Shown one piece after another: positions 1 to 13,174 of a DNA stretch of 64,000 bases; within the stretch, counting starts at the first letter, position 1; every line of letters begins with the position of its first letter. Below the pieces are notes generated by a model, which saw only the letters and a program-made list of their open reading frames with translations, had not been told where the DNA came from and made no database searches. A program made the translations under genes and the position numbers. Source of the DNA: Hypoxylon rubiginosum. Its lineage: Eukaryota; Ascomycota; Sordariomycetes; Xylariales; Hypoxylaceae. The stretch lies in assembly GCA_902806565.1 (NCBI GenBank), contig CADCXA010000067.1:434001-498000 (forward strand), written 5' to 3'.

Positions 1-1659
1 GCAAAATAGGGTCCCGGACATCAATATTTCAGTAATATCATGATGTATAGCATGACGTGACGAGACAACCCAAAGGGTCGACATCAAGGCATCGTTCGTC
101 GAATCAGACCTTCGATTCGATCAGAATCACAAACTAACATTTATTAAATTAATGGTTGGGGAAGTTTTATGGAGTAGATCTGAATATAATACAATCCGTC
201 TAGCTTGAAAGCTTCTGAATACACCTTACCACAACGTGGTTTAAATAATTTACCCAAGGCAACGGAAGTGGCAAAAGCATTACAGTTACAACTTGTGGTC
301 ATTCATAGGACATAACCTCAACTTACGCTGATTTAGGTAACCAAGGTAGCCAACAATCCTTTCTTATTATACGATTCTCAGCTTATCTAACGACAAGAGA
401 GCAAGAAGAAAGTTCGAGTCTAGGAACAACTATAAATTATCATGACACGGAGCCAAAAGGTATGGAAATAACGACATTGTCTAAGGTGTTATAAATCTAA
501 CAGCAAAGAGTTATCTATATACGTGAGTACCTAGGTAGGTACTAATATGGCTTCGTATCTTCTAAACCCACCCCCTTGCCCTAGGCGAATACTGTTAAGT
601 CCTTTCTAAGGGGCTGAAGGCCGACAGGTTCGACTTCTAACATAAGTTCTACAAGCTCGAGCTACGTGGTGCTAGATAAGATCTTAACCTGCATCTTGGA
701 GTTCTTGCGGAACTACACCATTGCTGTGTCTAGTGTCAAGAGCATTGTCGCCCAATATCATATTTCCACGAGGAAGTGCAAACCGAATTTCAACTGTACA
801 AGCCTTAATCGTCGAGGGTGATCTGCGCTATCAAGTACGATGCTTTCGTTATGGATGACGCCGCTCGTGACCGGTGAATGTTGTGCTTACTAATTGCTGA
901 CAAACACAAGAGCCCTTAGCTATCAAGGCAGAGAAGGTCGTCGTCGTTATCCCGAAATCGCGAGGGGATCGCTGGGTACCTAGAATCGACACATCCTTCG
1001 CAAGACTTAGACAAAACTTGGCACTCTTTCAACCGCACTCTTATTTCTCCGAAGCACCTAGGGGCAAAATTGAAAATTATGCGACGTAGGTAGATAGCGC
1101 GCACGACGTGTCATGCCAATGAAGTGACAGTTCGCCCAATACTCTCATAAAACATCGTCATCATTAGAATATCTCATTGGCCGTGTATCTACCTCCCAAG
1201 CGTAAACGCAATAGTTGGAGGAGACTTCACATTGCAGCTGAACATGCTGTCATCGCCGACCAACGCTAGACACAGTGTAACCATGTCCTTTGAGGTGGTT
1301 TTGGTCCTTTTGGCGGGCTGTTGCACAACAGCTTCGGGCAGCATCTTCAACCACGAGACGTTATAGAGTTGAGCATTATAGAATGGAAAGAATAAATAAG
1401 ACTGCACGATTAATACCCTTGCTATATTCCATGAACATCTATGCATGTCGTTGATGTCACGTGGCAGATCAAGGATAGGATGAATAACGATGCTGTTCCG
1501 CAGGTAATTCTAACCTAGCGGATGCTGCTAACCTTTGTAAGTATAGGTCGAATAAATCAAGTAGAGAAGAATAAGGGAAATAAAGGGTAACTAACTAGTT
1601 GCGGTTAGCTCTTTAAAACCGTTTAAGTGTAGTTATCTAACCAGGGTTATTTAACTAGG
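1..1659. other. Left flank, no recognisable gene
   Basis: Ordinary base composition with stop codons in all frames. The open frames present (the longest about 85 codons, minus strand, near 1,189-1,446) show no domain I know, and I do not call them genes. A copy of the AGGT/ACCT-type motif found elsewhere in the window lies at about 525-545. Composition turns AT-rich after about 1,640. Confidence 0.5.
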
Positions 1660-1800
1660 TTACTATTATATAATAACCCCGCTATAAGTATATATAAATA
1701 CCGTATATTAACATATTAATATAAATATTTAAATAATATATTTTTATAAAACTTAATATTTTATATATTTAATAATTAATAGTTTTATATTATTATAATA
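1660..1800 (+). repeat. Probable 5' LTR of element D
   Basis: The stretch from about 1,700 aligns with the left LTR of element C (38,955-39,086), sharing an ATTAA-ATATTAATAT core and the following T-rich start of the internal region. The first about 50 bases retain more G and C than the rest, as if less RIP-mutated. Borders are approximate. Confidence 0.45.
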
Positions 1801-3468
1801 AATGTTTTTTTTTTTTTTTTAATATTTATAATTTAAAAAGTAATTTATTAACTTTATATTTTTTTTTTTAATTAATATTTTAAAAAAATAATTTATTAGT
1901 TTTTTATATTATTTTATTTATTTAAAAAAAATGTTTTATTAACCTTTTTTATTTTTTTTTTATATTTAAAAAAGTGGTTTATTAATTTTTTATTTATTTT
2001 AATTTATTTTAACTTTTTTTTAGTTAGTTTTAAAAAAATTATATTTATAATTAAAAAAAATAAAAAATATTTATAATAATTTATTTATATTAATTATTTA
2101 AATATTAATTTTATTTAAAAAATAAACTTTAATTTCGTTAAAATAGTTATATTTTTAATAGATAAGGATAATTTAAAAGGTTTTTATTTCTTATTTTAAA
2201 TTAAATTTAAAAAATAATTTTATATTTTTTTTAAAAATTTTAAAAAAAAGTTTTAATTTTATTAACTTTTTTTTAATATATTATTAAACTTAAATAAGTT
2301 ATTATTTAACTTATTTATTAAAAATTTAAATTTTAATTTAACTTTTTTTTTTAAATTTAACAATTTATAATTATTTTTTATTTTATTAAAATAATTTTTA
2401 TTATTAATATTATTTTAACTTATTTAAATTAACTTTTTTTTTTTTTTTTATAAACATATTAATAGTGATTTATTTATATTATAACATTTTTTATTTATTT
2501 ATTTAAATTTTAAACCTTTTAAATTTTTAATTATTAAATTGTTATTATAATTAAATAAACTTTTTTTAATTAAAATTTATTTTTTTTAAATTTCCTTAAT
2601 TTAATTTATTAAAAATAATTAAACTTAAGTTTTTAAATATTATTTTTAATAATTATTAGTTTATAACTTAGTTTAATAAATACTTTTTTTAAGTTTAAAT
2701 TTTATTAATATATTTTAATTAATTAATTATTTTTTAATTTTAAATATTTTAAAATTTATAAAAATTAATAAAGTTATAATTAAATCTTAATATTAAATAT
2801 TTATATTTATTTATTATAATAATAATATATTTAATTTTAATTTTTTAGAATTTAATTAAAATAATGTTAATAAAAATAATAATCCTTTTTTAATTTTATT
2901 TAAATATTTTTTTTTAATTCCGCTTTTAAATCTTTTTATTTCTTTTATTTTTTTTATTAATAATAACTTATTAATAGTAAATTTAATAACTTAGTTTTTT
3001 ATTTAAATTTTTATTTATATTATATTTTAATTTAATAATTATAACTTTTTAAATAAAAATAATAACTTTTTTAAAATAAATAAAATTAAATATTTTAATT
3101 TAACTTTTAAAAACTTAAATTAAATAAATATAATTACTTAAAAAAAATATAATATTTTTATAAATATTTTTATTTTTATTAACTAATTAATAAATCTTAT
3201 TATTTAAAATAATAATATTAAAGTTAAAATTATTTAAATAACTTATTTTTAATAAACTACTTTTTTTTAATATATTATTAAATTAATAAATATAAAGAAA
3301 AAAGTTTTTTAAATTAATATTATTATTTTTATCTATAAATATTTTTAATTTTAATTTAAAAAAACTATTAGTAAAACTTTTTAAAATTTTAAAGAAAAAA
3401 AGTTTATAATTTATAATTTAAATTAAAATAAAACCTTTAAACTTTTTATATAAAATATTATTTATAAT

Positions 3469-3650
3469 TATTAAATAACGTGTATATTTAATTAAAAGGT
3501 TAATTATATATATTAAATATATATTTTTTAATTATATATGTTTTTATAATTTTTTAAAATAATTTTATAATAAAGTTATTATAGCTTTAATTATTAGTTT
3601 ATATGTAAAATTTAAATAAGTTTTTTAAAATAACTTTTTATTATTTAATA
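3469..3650 (-). repeat. LTR of element A (left)
   Basis: A 182-bp direct repeat of 9,964-10,145 and of the two LTRs of element B. It begins TATTAAATAA and ends TTATTTAATA. These are RIP-altered forms of the inverted ends seen in B, whose 3' LTR ends TTATCTAACA. Confidence 0.85.
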
Positions 3651-4591
3651 CACTTTTTTAAACTTGTTTATTTTTAATAAAAAAACTTAAGTAATTAAAA
3701 TTTATTTTTTAATATTTCTTAATTATTAATTATATATATATTATTTTTTTTATTAAATAAAAAGTTTTTTATTTTATTAAAGTTTTTTTTTATAAGTTTA
3801 TAAATTTATTTAAATTTAATTCTTTTTTATATATTTATTAAATTTAATTATTAAATAAATATAATAAATTTTTTTATAATAAGTGCCTTAATAAAATTGT
3901 TTGTTATTATATTTTTTATAAAAATATAAATAATTTTAATTTAATTTATAAATGTTTTTTATTATAATTAATAATTATAAATATTTATATGTTATAACTT
4001 AATTTAAAATAACGTAATATTTATATATATTAATTTAATTATTTATTTATTATTATAATATATTATAATTTTTAAGTTATTTAAACTTATATTAAGTTTT
4101 ATAATTAAATATAATACGAATATAATTTTTTTTATAGTTTATATAAAAAATAATAACTTTATTTTTATTATAAAAATAATTACTATATTTTATTTATTTA
4201 TATATTATTTAATTATTTCTTTAAATAATTTTATTATATATATTTATAAACTTTTTTAATTAAAAATATTATTAATAAATAAAATATTATTAATTATTTT
4301 AAATATATTAATATATTTATATTATAAAAATAAATATTAAATAATAAAAAAGTATTAAATTAATTAATTAACTTTAAAATAATATTTATTATTAAAATTT
4401 ATATTAAATTTAACTAATTAAAAAACTATAAAAATAATATTAAGATATATAATTATTATTATATATAATATTAATTTAATCTTTTATTAATATTATTAAA
4501 TAAACTATAAAAAAATTAATTTTAATAAAAATAATAATTTTTTATTTCTTATAAAAGTTAAAAAAATAATTCTTAGTTTTTTATTTATTAA

Positions 4592-5463
4592 TTTTATTTA
4601 AAGGATATTATTATTACAAGTTTTAAAAAAATTATTATAAGAAATTCCTAGCGAATCTTTTATTATATACTTTTACATCGTGTTAACTTTATATTATATC
4701 TAAATTAAATAATAAGGAATTAAAGTTTTTATTATATTTATTTAATTAGTTAAATTTATTCGGCCTTTTAATTAAATATATTTATTTTAATAGGTTTTAT
4801 TATTTATTACCAGTTATTTAAGTTTTTATTTTTAACTTTAATTTTTTAATTATTAATTTAAAAGTATATATAAAAAAGTGTAATTTAAATTAAAAGTTTT
4901 ATATAATTAAAGAAATTTTAATAATATTAATTATTAATTAACGTAAGGCCTAGTAATATAGGATTAATAAGTTATTTAAATTTAAATTTAAATTAAATAA
5001 GAATTTTAAATAAAAAAACGTATTTAATATATAATAATAATTTAATAATTATTTTACCGGGTTTAAACCCGGTGATTTTCTTAGAAAAATTATATAAGTT
5101 TTATATAAATAAAACCTTAATTTAATTTAAATATAAAATAATTTAAAAATTAAATTTATAATTTAATTAATTAAACTTTTAATAATATAATAATAAATTA
5201 ATTTATTTATATGTAATTATTTTTATAATTTTTATAATTTATATAAAAGTATTTTTTTTATAATTTATAAATTATCCTTTTAAATAAATATTAATAACCT
5301 GGATTTAATTAACCTTTATATATTATTATATTTTATAAAAAAATTTTATAACCGGCGAAGTAAACCCCGGAAAAAAAAGCCATATATCCAAGCTCCTTAA
5401 AGTTTACAAAAAACCGTAGCTTAAATACGTGGCTTTTTTTTCCAAGGCGGCTATAAAATTTTA
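4592..5463. mobile_element. About 870-bp insertion in A, absent from B, ending in a foldback
   Basis: Elements A and B align up to about 4,592/16,265 and again from about 5,463/16,275. The intervening 870 bp is only in A. It contains an 18-bp perfect palindrome, ACCGGGTTTAAACCCGGT (5,056-5,073), and its right edge coincides with an imperfect inverted repeat (5,341-5,462). I see no open frame. It may be a small DNA transposon or a segment deleted from B. The left border is uncertain by several bases. Confidence 0.5.
5341..5462. repeat. Imperfect 120-bp foldback (inverted repeat)
   Basis: The left arm, AAATTTTATAACCGG then CCGGAAAAAAAAGCCA, pairs with a right arm carrying TGGCTTTTTTTTCC then CGGCTATAAAATTT. 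The left arm has about 10 extra bases. The segment keeps more G and C than the surrounding RIP-mutated DNA. It resembles a MITE-like foldback or a single transposon terminus. Confidence 0.6.
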
Positions 5464-6590
5464 ATTTATTTAACTTATTTATATATAAAAATTAAAAAAA
5501 CTAAATTAATTTTTTATTTTGGTTTTTAATTATTTTAATTTTAAGAAACTATTATAAATTATTTTTATTTATAAATTAATATTTTTTTTATAATTATAAT
5601 ATTATTATATTTATTATTTGTTATTTATAGTTTTAATATATAAAAATAATATTATTAATATAAAAAAAAATTAATATTTTGTTTTTAAAAAAGCAGTAAA
5701 ACTTATAAAAAATAACTAAGAAACTTAATTTTATAAATGTTTTAATTAACTTTTTTTATTAAAATAAAAAAGATTTTTTTAATTTATATAACGCTTTTAA
5801 TAAATATAAAATAATTTAATGTTTTTAATATTTTAAAAATATTTTTATATAAATTTCCTTGTTTAGATTTATATTTATAAATATATTAATTATATTATAT
5901 TAAATTAACTTAAAGTTAAATTTTATTATAATTATAATAAAAAGTTAAAATAATTTTTTAGTTAATATTAAAACATAGATATTTAAATACTTATTTTTAA
6001 TTTATTAATTTTTTTAAATTATTAACTTTATTTTATATTTTATAAATTATTTATATTTATTAAATTTATATATATATATTTATATATAATTTAGAATTTA
6101 TTTATTATTAATAATTTATTATTTATATTTAACTTAAAAGTTTATTTTTTTATAATTATTTAAATATAATTTTTTAATTTTTTTAAATTTTTACCTTAAA
6201 ATATAATCTTATAACTTTTTATAAATTTTTAAGGAAAATAATAAATCCTTTTTATAAATTCTTTATTTTTTTTATAAGAATTTTTACAGTTTTTTAAATT
6301 TATATAATCCTAAATATAATATTAAATTTAAATTTATTTAACTTATAAAATAATATTATAAATAATATATTATTTATATTATTTATATTTTATTTATTAG
6401 CTTTTTATATATTAATTTTATTATTAAAGTTAAACGTTTTATATTAAACGTAGTTTTTTAATTTATTATATAATTTATAACTTTAAAATAAAAAATAAAT
6501 AAATCCTTTTTAATTTATTTTAAAAGCGTGTTAAAAGCTGTAATTTAATTTATTAAAATAACATCTTTTATATTTTTATTTTAAAAAATA

Positions 6591-6758
6591 TAATTTATAA
6601 CATTTAATTTTATTTTTTTTATTTTATTATAAAAAACATAATTTATAACGTTTAACTTTAATTTTTTAATTATATTTAAAAAGATATAATTTATAACACT
6701 TAATTTTTTTTTTATATTTATATTTAAAAAAACATAATTTATAACGTTTAACCCTTCT
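6591..6758. repeat. 48-bp tandem repeat inside element A
   Basis: The core TAATTTATAAC recurs at 6,591, 6,639, 6,687 and 6,735, a spacing of exactly 48 bp (16 codons). Intervening bases diverge by transitions and AT drift. A fifth, weaker unit may begin near 6,541. The same array with the same period is in element B, so it belonged to the ancestral element and was probably coding. Confidence 0.65.
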
Positions 6759-9700
6759 CTTATTATTATAATAAATAATAAAATAACTAATAAAAAAATA
6801 ACATTAAAAATAAAATATAATATAAATATAATTTTAATATAAAAATAATTAAGCTTTTTAATTTTTTTATTATTATATTTTTTGTTATTATTATTTATTT
6901 TATAATTTTACTTGTTTTTATTTTTTATTAATATTTTTATTTTTATTTTATTTTTTTTAAAAACCGATAACTTTAAATTAATTTTTTTTTTTACATTTTA
7001 TAAAATAATAATTTAGTTAATTAAGTTTTAAATATTCTTTTTTATTATATATAATAAATTATTTTTTAAAAATAAAATATTTTTATTAAACGTAATATTT
7101 TTATTAAATATAATGTTTTATATTTTAATAACTTATTTTAATATAAAAACTTAAATATTATAAATATTTATAAAATTATAACTTATTAAATAGTTTATTT
7201 ATATTTTTAAATTAAAATGTTAATGTTAGTTTTATTTTTATTTTATTTTTATAATAAACGTAAACGTTTTATATTTATATATTTTTAAATAAACTTAATA
7301 TAATTTTTTATTAGTAATTATATTATTTTTAAATATTAAATAAATGTAAAAACGCTTATATAAAAATTACTAATTAAAGTTATATTTAAAAATGCGATTA
7401 TAAAAATAAATAATAACTTTAAAAACTTTTATTTATAGGAAATTTAAAAGCTTTAATTTTATTTTTATTATTTAAGTTTTTTATTTAATTATACCTTTTA
7501 AATGTTTAACGTTTTTATTTTAATTTTACGTATTTAATATTAAAAGTTTAAGTTTAATATAATATATTTATTAAATATAATTTTATATAATATGTTTTTT
7601 TATTATTAGTTTATTATTATATTTAATAGTTTTAATATTAAATTAATGTTATTTTTAAATAATTTTAAATATTTAATTTAAAACTTTAATAATTAAATTT
7701 AAAATACGGTTTTTAAGATAAAAATCCCAGGCTTATTTTATATATTTATTAGTAATTAATATTATATATTAATATTTTTAAAAATTTATTTCCAAGTTAT
7801 AAAAATTAATAACTAAATGTTTATTTAACTTACTTAATTATTTATAACGTTTATAATAATTAAACTTTTTAGTTTTTTTATAGTTATATATATTATATTT
7901 TATTATAATAATTTAATTAGTTTTTTTAATTAAACTAAACTTTTTAATTTTTACCTTTTAAAAATAACTAATTATATAATTAAAAGCTTTTAATTTTAAA
8001 TAATTAAATTATAAATATTATAGTTTATTAATTATTATACTTAAAAATTATTTTATTTAACTATTAAACTTAACGCTTTTTATATAAAATAAGTAATTAA
8101 TAAAGTTCTTAGAAAAATCCTTTAAAATATATTAGTTTTATTTGTTAATAATAATATATAAAATAAAATTTTTTTTTTTTTATAAGTAGTTATTTATATT
8201 TTTATAGTTTTACTAGTATTTTATTTTTTTTAAAAGTTTTAATAATATTATATTATATATAAATTCTTTATAATATACTATGTTTTATAATTATAAAAGT
8301 TTTACTCCTTTTAAATTTTTTAAATATATATTTATTTTTTTATATTTTTATATAAATATAATTAAATTTTTTATAAAAATTATATCTTTAATATATATTA
8401 TTTAATATAATAGAAATTAACTAAATTAATTAAAAATATAAATAGTAATCTTTAAATTTAAAATTACTAAGTTTTTTAAAAAATAAATATTAACTTTAAA
8501 TATAATTTATAAAGTTAAAAACATTTTTTTTATTTTTTTAATTACTTAAATTAATTAATTTTTATTTTATGTAAATAACTTTTTTTTTGTTTTTTTAATT
8601 AATTTAATAAATATATTATTTTTAATTATCTTATATTTAATTATTTTTTTTATAATAAAATTTAAAATTTAATTTTTTAAAACCTTATTTTTTATAATAT
8701 ATTAATAGTTAAAAATCTTATAGTAATTATAATAAGTTAAATATAAAGTGTTGGTTTTTTATAAATAATTAATAAAAATATTAGCTTGTTTTTTTTTAAT
8801 TAACTTAATTTATTTATTTAAATTATTTTAACTATATAATTTATTATAACTTTTATTACTTTTATTTTATTTTAATTAATTAAAAAGTTTAGAAATAATA
8901 TTTTTTTTTTTTTTTAATTTAATATTTAAATTTTTATTATAATTAAATTTTATATTATTAAATTAAGTAATAAATACTTTTTTTATAAAACGGGGTTATA
9001 TAAAAATTAATTATAAAAATATATATTTATATAAAATAACTATTATATTTAAGTAATTAAATATATTATTTTTAATTTTATTAATATTTAATAGTTTATA
9101 ATTAATTATTTAATTATTTAAAATACTATTAAATATAACTTTAAAATCTTTTATTAATAATTAATTATTAGTAATATTTATAAAGTTTTTTATTTTTATA
9201 TTTATAATAATTAATTTTTATTTAATTATTTATACCTTAAAATTTTTAAACATTTTTATTAGTTATTACATTATTTTTTTATATTATTTTTAAGTTTATA
9301 ACTTTAATTAATTATTATATATTTTATTAATAGTAAATAATTTTTTATATTACTTATATAAAATATTTATTAGGTTAAAATATATGTTTTAATAATTTAA
9401 AAATATAAAATTAATAACCTAATTTTTTAATTTTTTAACTACTTATTAATAAATCTAATAAATCTTATAATTATAACTATAAAAAATCTAATTTTTCTTA
9501 TAAATAACTTTATTTTTTTTTATTATTTTTATTAAACTTATAAATCTTTTATTTATTTTAACTTATTTCTTTTAACTTTTATTTATTATAATTTAAAAAC
9601 TATTATTTAATAAATTTTATATTATTTATTAAGTTTTTTTTAAATAATTATTAATATTTAATTAAAATAACTTTTTTAGTTATTTTAACATTTCTATAAA

Positions 9701-9963
9701 ATTAATATATTTTTAAAATTTTAAGTTAATAATTTTTATTTAAAACTTTTTATTTTATTATTTTTAATTAATTAAGTTATTATAAAAAACCTTTTTTTTT
9801 ATTATTTTTAATATATTATTTTTTTTATTATTAATTAAATTTAAATTATAAAAAGTTTTATTAATATAACTATTTTATAATTTTATAATTTTTAACTAAT
9901 TAAAAATCATATATTATTATTTATATATAACTTTTTAATTTTTAAGTAAATAAAACTTTTAAT

Positions 9964-10145
9964 TATTAAATTATATATATATTTAATTAAAAGATTAATT
10001 ATATATATTAAATATATATTTTTTAATTATATATATTTTTATAATTCTTTAAAATAACTTTATAATAAAATTATTACGGTTTTAGTTATTAACTTATATA
10101 TAAAACTTAAATAAATCTTTTAAAATAACCTTTTATTATTTAATA
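9964..10145 (-). repeat. LTR of element A (right)
   Basis: The second 182-bp LTR of A, same length as 3,469-3,650 and differing from it mainly by transitions. It is followed at once by the ATAAT target duplication. Confidence 0.85.
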
Positions 10146-12961
10146 ATAATATTAAAACATGTAACTTTTTTTTAAAAAATTAATTAATATATGTTTTTAA
10201 GTTTTTTAATATTAAGATTTAATTTTAATTAAAAAAACCTATAAATAAAATAATATTTAATAAATTTTTAAATTAATTTAATAACAAAAAAAATATTATT
10301 TAAAAAGTTATTAAAAATTTTTATTTTTTAAAATAAATATTAAATACTTTTTAAATATTTATTTATTATAATAAATATTAATAGTATTTTTTTAATTATT
10401 ATAATAAGGTTAATAAAAGTTTTTAATTATAATATAATAATTAATAAAATAACTATAAATAAAATTAAAATATATAAAATTAATATTAATATTAAAATTA
10501 ATATTAATATAATTAATAATATTAATAAAATTAATATAATAATTATAATAATTTTTATTAAAATTATAATTAAAATTATAATTAAAATTATAATTAAAAC
10601 TTTTAATAAAATTTTAATTATAAAAAATAATAACTTAATATTAATTAACTTAAATAAAACTAAGGTTATTAATATTAGTTTATATTAATTAATTAAATTT
10701 AGTTTTTTTATTTTATATTGTTTTTTTTTATTAACTTTTAAATTTAAAATATATAAAATTTTTTAAATTAACTTATATATTACTTAAATAAGTTTAATTT
10801 TTAATAAAATTAAACTTTTTTTTAAAATATTTTTAATATTTAAAACATTTAAGGTTTTTTTTTTAATAATTTTTTTTAAAACTTTAATTTAATATTTTTT
10901 CTAGAAAATATTTTTTATATTAAATACTAAAATTTATTAATAAATTATAAATTTATTTTTAAAAGTTTTAATTTTTTATTTATAAAAAAAAATAATAATA
11001 ATAATAATATTATTAATTTTAATATTATTTATTAATTTATTAAAACTATTTATATTTATTATTAGATTTTTTTTTTAAGTTATAATAAACTTTTTTTATA
11101 TTTTTATTAATATTATATATTAATATAAAAAGTTTTTTAACTTAATTTTATAGATTTTATTAATATTATATTAATAAATTAATTATTTTAATAAAATATT
11201 AATTATATATAAATTATAATATTAATTAAGTTTTTATTTATTAAAATTTATTATATTAATAATAAAATAAATTTATTTTTTTTATTTAATTTAAGATATA
11301 AACTATTTAACTTAGTTAATTTATTATAATATTTTTTAACTATAATTAAATTAAAATTATAAATTCTTTTATTTTTTATTAACTTAAAACTAAACTTAAA
11401 CACCGGTTTTATTTATAAATTTAAGATTTACTTTAAGTTTTTTATTATAATATTATTAGATTTTAAATATAAAAAGGATATTTATAATAATATAAGTTAT
11501 ATAAAAACCTTAATAAATAAAGTTTAAGTTTTTTAATATTATTTTAATATTAAAATTTAAAAAAAAACTACTTTTATATTTATATAAAATATTATTTTTA
11601 ATTAGTATATTGTTTATAAATACGTTATTTTACGCTTTTATTTTAAAAAAATATAAAATTTATAACTTATTATTATTATTTTTATTTAAAAAGTTATTTT
11701 AATTAATAGTTTTTAAATTTATATATTTTTAAATATAAATATTTTTAATATAAAATAAATTAATATTTTTTTATTATAAAAAGTTACAATTATTTAATCT
11801 TATAAAATTATTATTTTATTATTAATTATTTTAAATAATTAAAACTAAGTTAAAGTTTAAATAATAATTATTTATAAATATATTATTTTATTTAATTATT
11901 TAAAGTTTATTAACATTTTATATTTTATTTTATTTAATTAAAATTTAATTTTTAAATTATTATTAATTTAAATTTCTTGTTTTATAATTATTACTAATAA
12001 TAATATAACTAAAATTTTAATTTATAATAATTTATTTTAATTTATTATATTATTTAAATATAATTTTATAAGTTATTTTAAATTAATAAAATAAAGTTAT
12101 TATAAATATTATATTATTAATAACTAAGTTATTAAATTAATTATTTATTGCTTTTTTTAAAAAGATTCTTTTAATTTAATTAAAATATTTAATTTATTTT
12201 TAAATTTTATTAGTTTTTATATAAAGAATTCTATTAAATATTTTTTTAATATAATGATTTTTTAAAACCTTAAAAACTTTAAAACCTTTTAAATTTTTTA
12301 CAAATTAATATCTAATTTTAAAAATGTTTTTAAAAATAAAAACTTTATTAATATTCCGGAAAATAAATTCCTATATTTTAATTTAAAACTAAACTAAAAA
12401 AAATAATTATTAAAAAAATATAAATTATATACGCTTAATATTAAAAATTAAGCTTTAGTTAAAACCATTATTATTAAACTAGAAACTTAAAAATATATTA
12501 TATAAATAAAAAACTTAGTTTTTTTTTTAATACCAGTTTTTACTATCTATAAAAATATTCTCACCTTAAAAAACGAAGTTAAAAAAAAAGGTTAAATGGT
12601 TATTAATATAAAAGTTTTTAATAATATAAATTTTAATAATTATTATTTTATAAAATCCTAGGATTTTATATTTATTAAAATTAATAATAAACTATTAATA
12701 ACTATTTTTAATTACTTAGTTTTTTATTATTAATAAATAATTTACTTTTTTATTTAATAATTTTTTATTATTATTATAATAAAAAATTAATATATTTTTA
12801 AATATCTTATTATAAAATATAAAAATAATAATATTTATATTTAAAAATAAATAAATATATTATTTAAAAATATACTAGTAATTAATTATTATTATAATAA
12901 TATTTATATAGCTTTAAATTTTTTAAACAAATATATATTTAATCTTACTTTTTTATTTAAT

Positions 12962-13174
12962 TTGTTAAAATTTAAAAATATTTTTATTAACCTTTTTAAG
13001 TTATTTATTAGCTTTTTTAACATAGTAATATTAAGTTATATTATTAATTTATTTAGTTTATTCATTATTAAAAAACAATTAATAATAATTATTAAGATTA
13101 TTTTTTTTTTTTTTTTAAAAAATCTTAAAACTTTTATAAGTTTATTTAAATATATATATATTAATATTTTTTAA
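12962..13174 (+). pseudogene. Relic of chromovirus reverse transcriptase (RT to RNase H junction)
   Basis: A 70-codon frame survives by chance in RIP-mutated element D. The conceptual product is almost only F, I, L, K, N, S and Y, as expected from C-to-T and G-to-A change. Its pattern, with KKQ followed by KNLKTF, fits the end of gypsy RT where the conserved LTxLTKK...F..LK segment lies. Element C has a matching relic at about 43,730-43,860. It is not a functional gene. Confidence 0.5.

Larger units (their letters stand above)
3469..10145 (-). mobile_element. LTR retrotransposon A (182-bp LTRs), inserted in element D
   Basis: A 6,677-bp element bounded by two direct 182-bp repeats (3,469-3,650 and 9,964-10,145). 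It is flanked on both sides by the 5-bp duplication ATAAT (3,464-3,468 and 10,146-10,150). It aligns with element B throughout, but carries about 870 bp extra at 4,592-5,463. It is heavily RIP-mutated, with no open frame. By analogy with B, the coding strand is probably minus and the family Ty1/copia-like, but that rests on one weak RNase H match. Confidence 0.85.

Noticed and set aside
6591..6758. Regularly spaced repeats as a CRISPR-like array
   Set aside because: The window is eukaryotic. The spacers are as AT-degenerate as the repeats, and the same array recurs in a second retroelement copy.
10555..10600. AAATTATAATTA tandem units as a microsatellite of interest
   Set aside because: It is probably a RIP-mutated low-complexity coding stretch of the chromovirus gag region; simple AT repeats are everywhere in the block.
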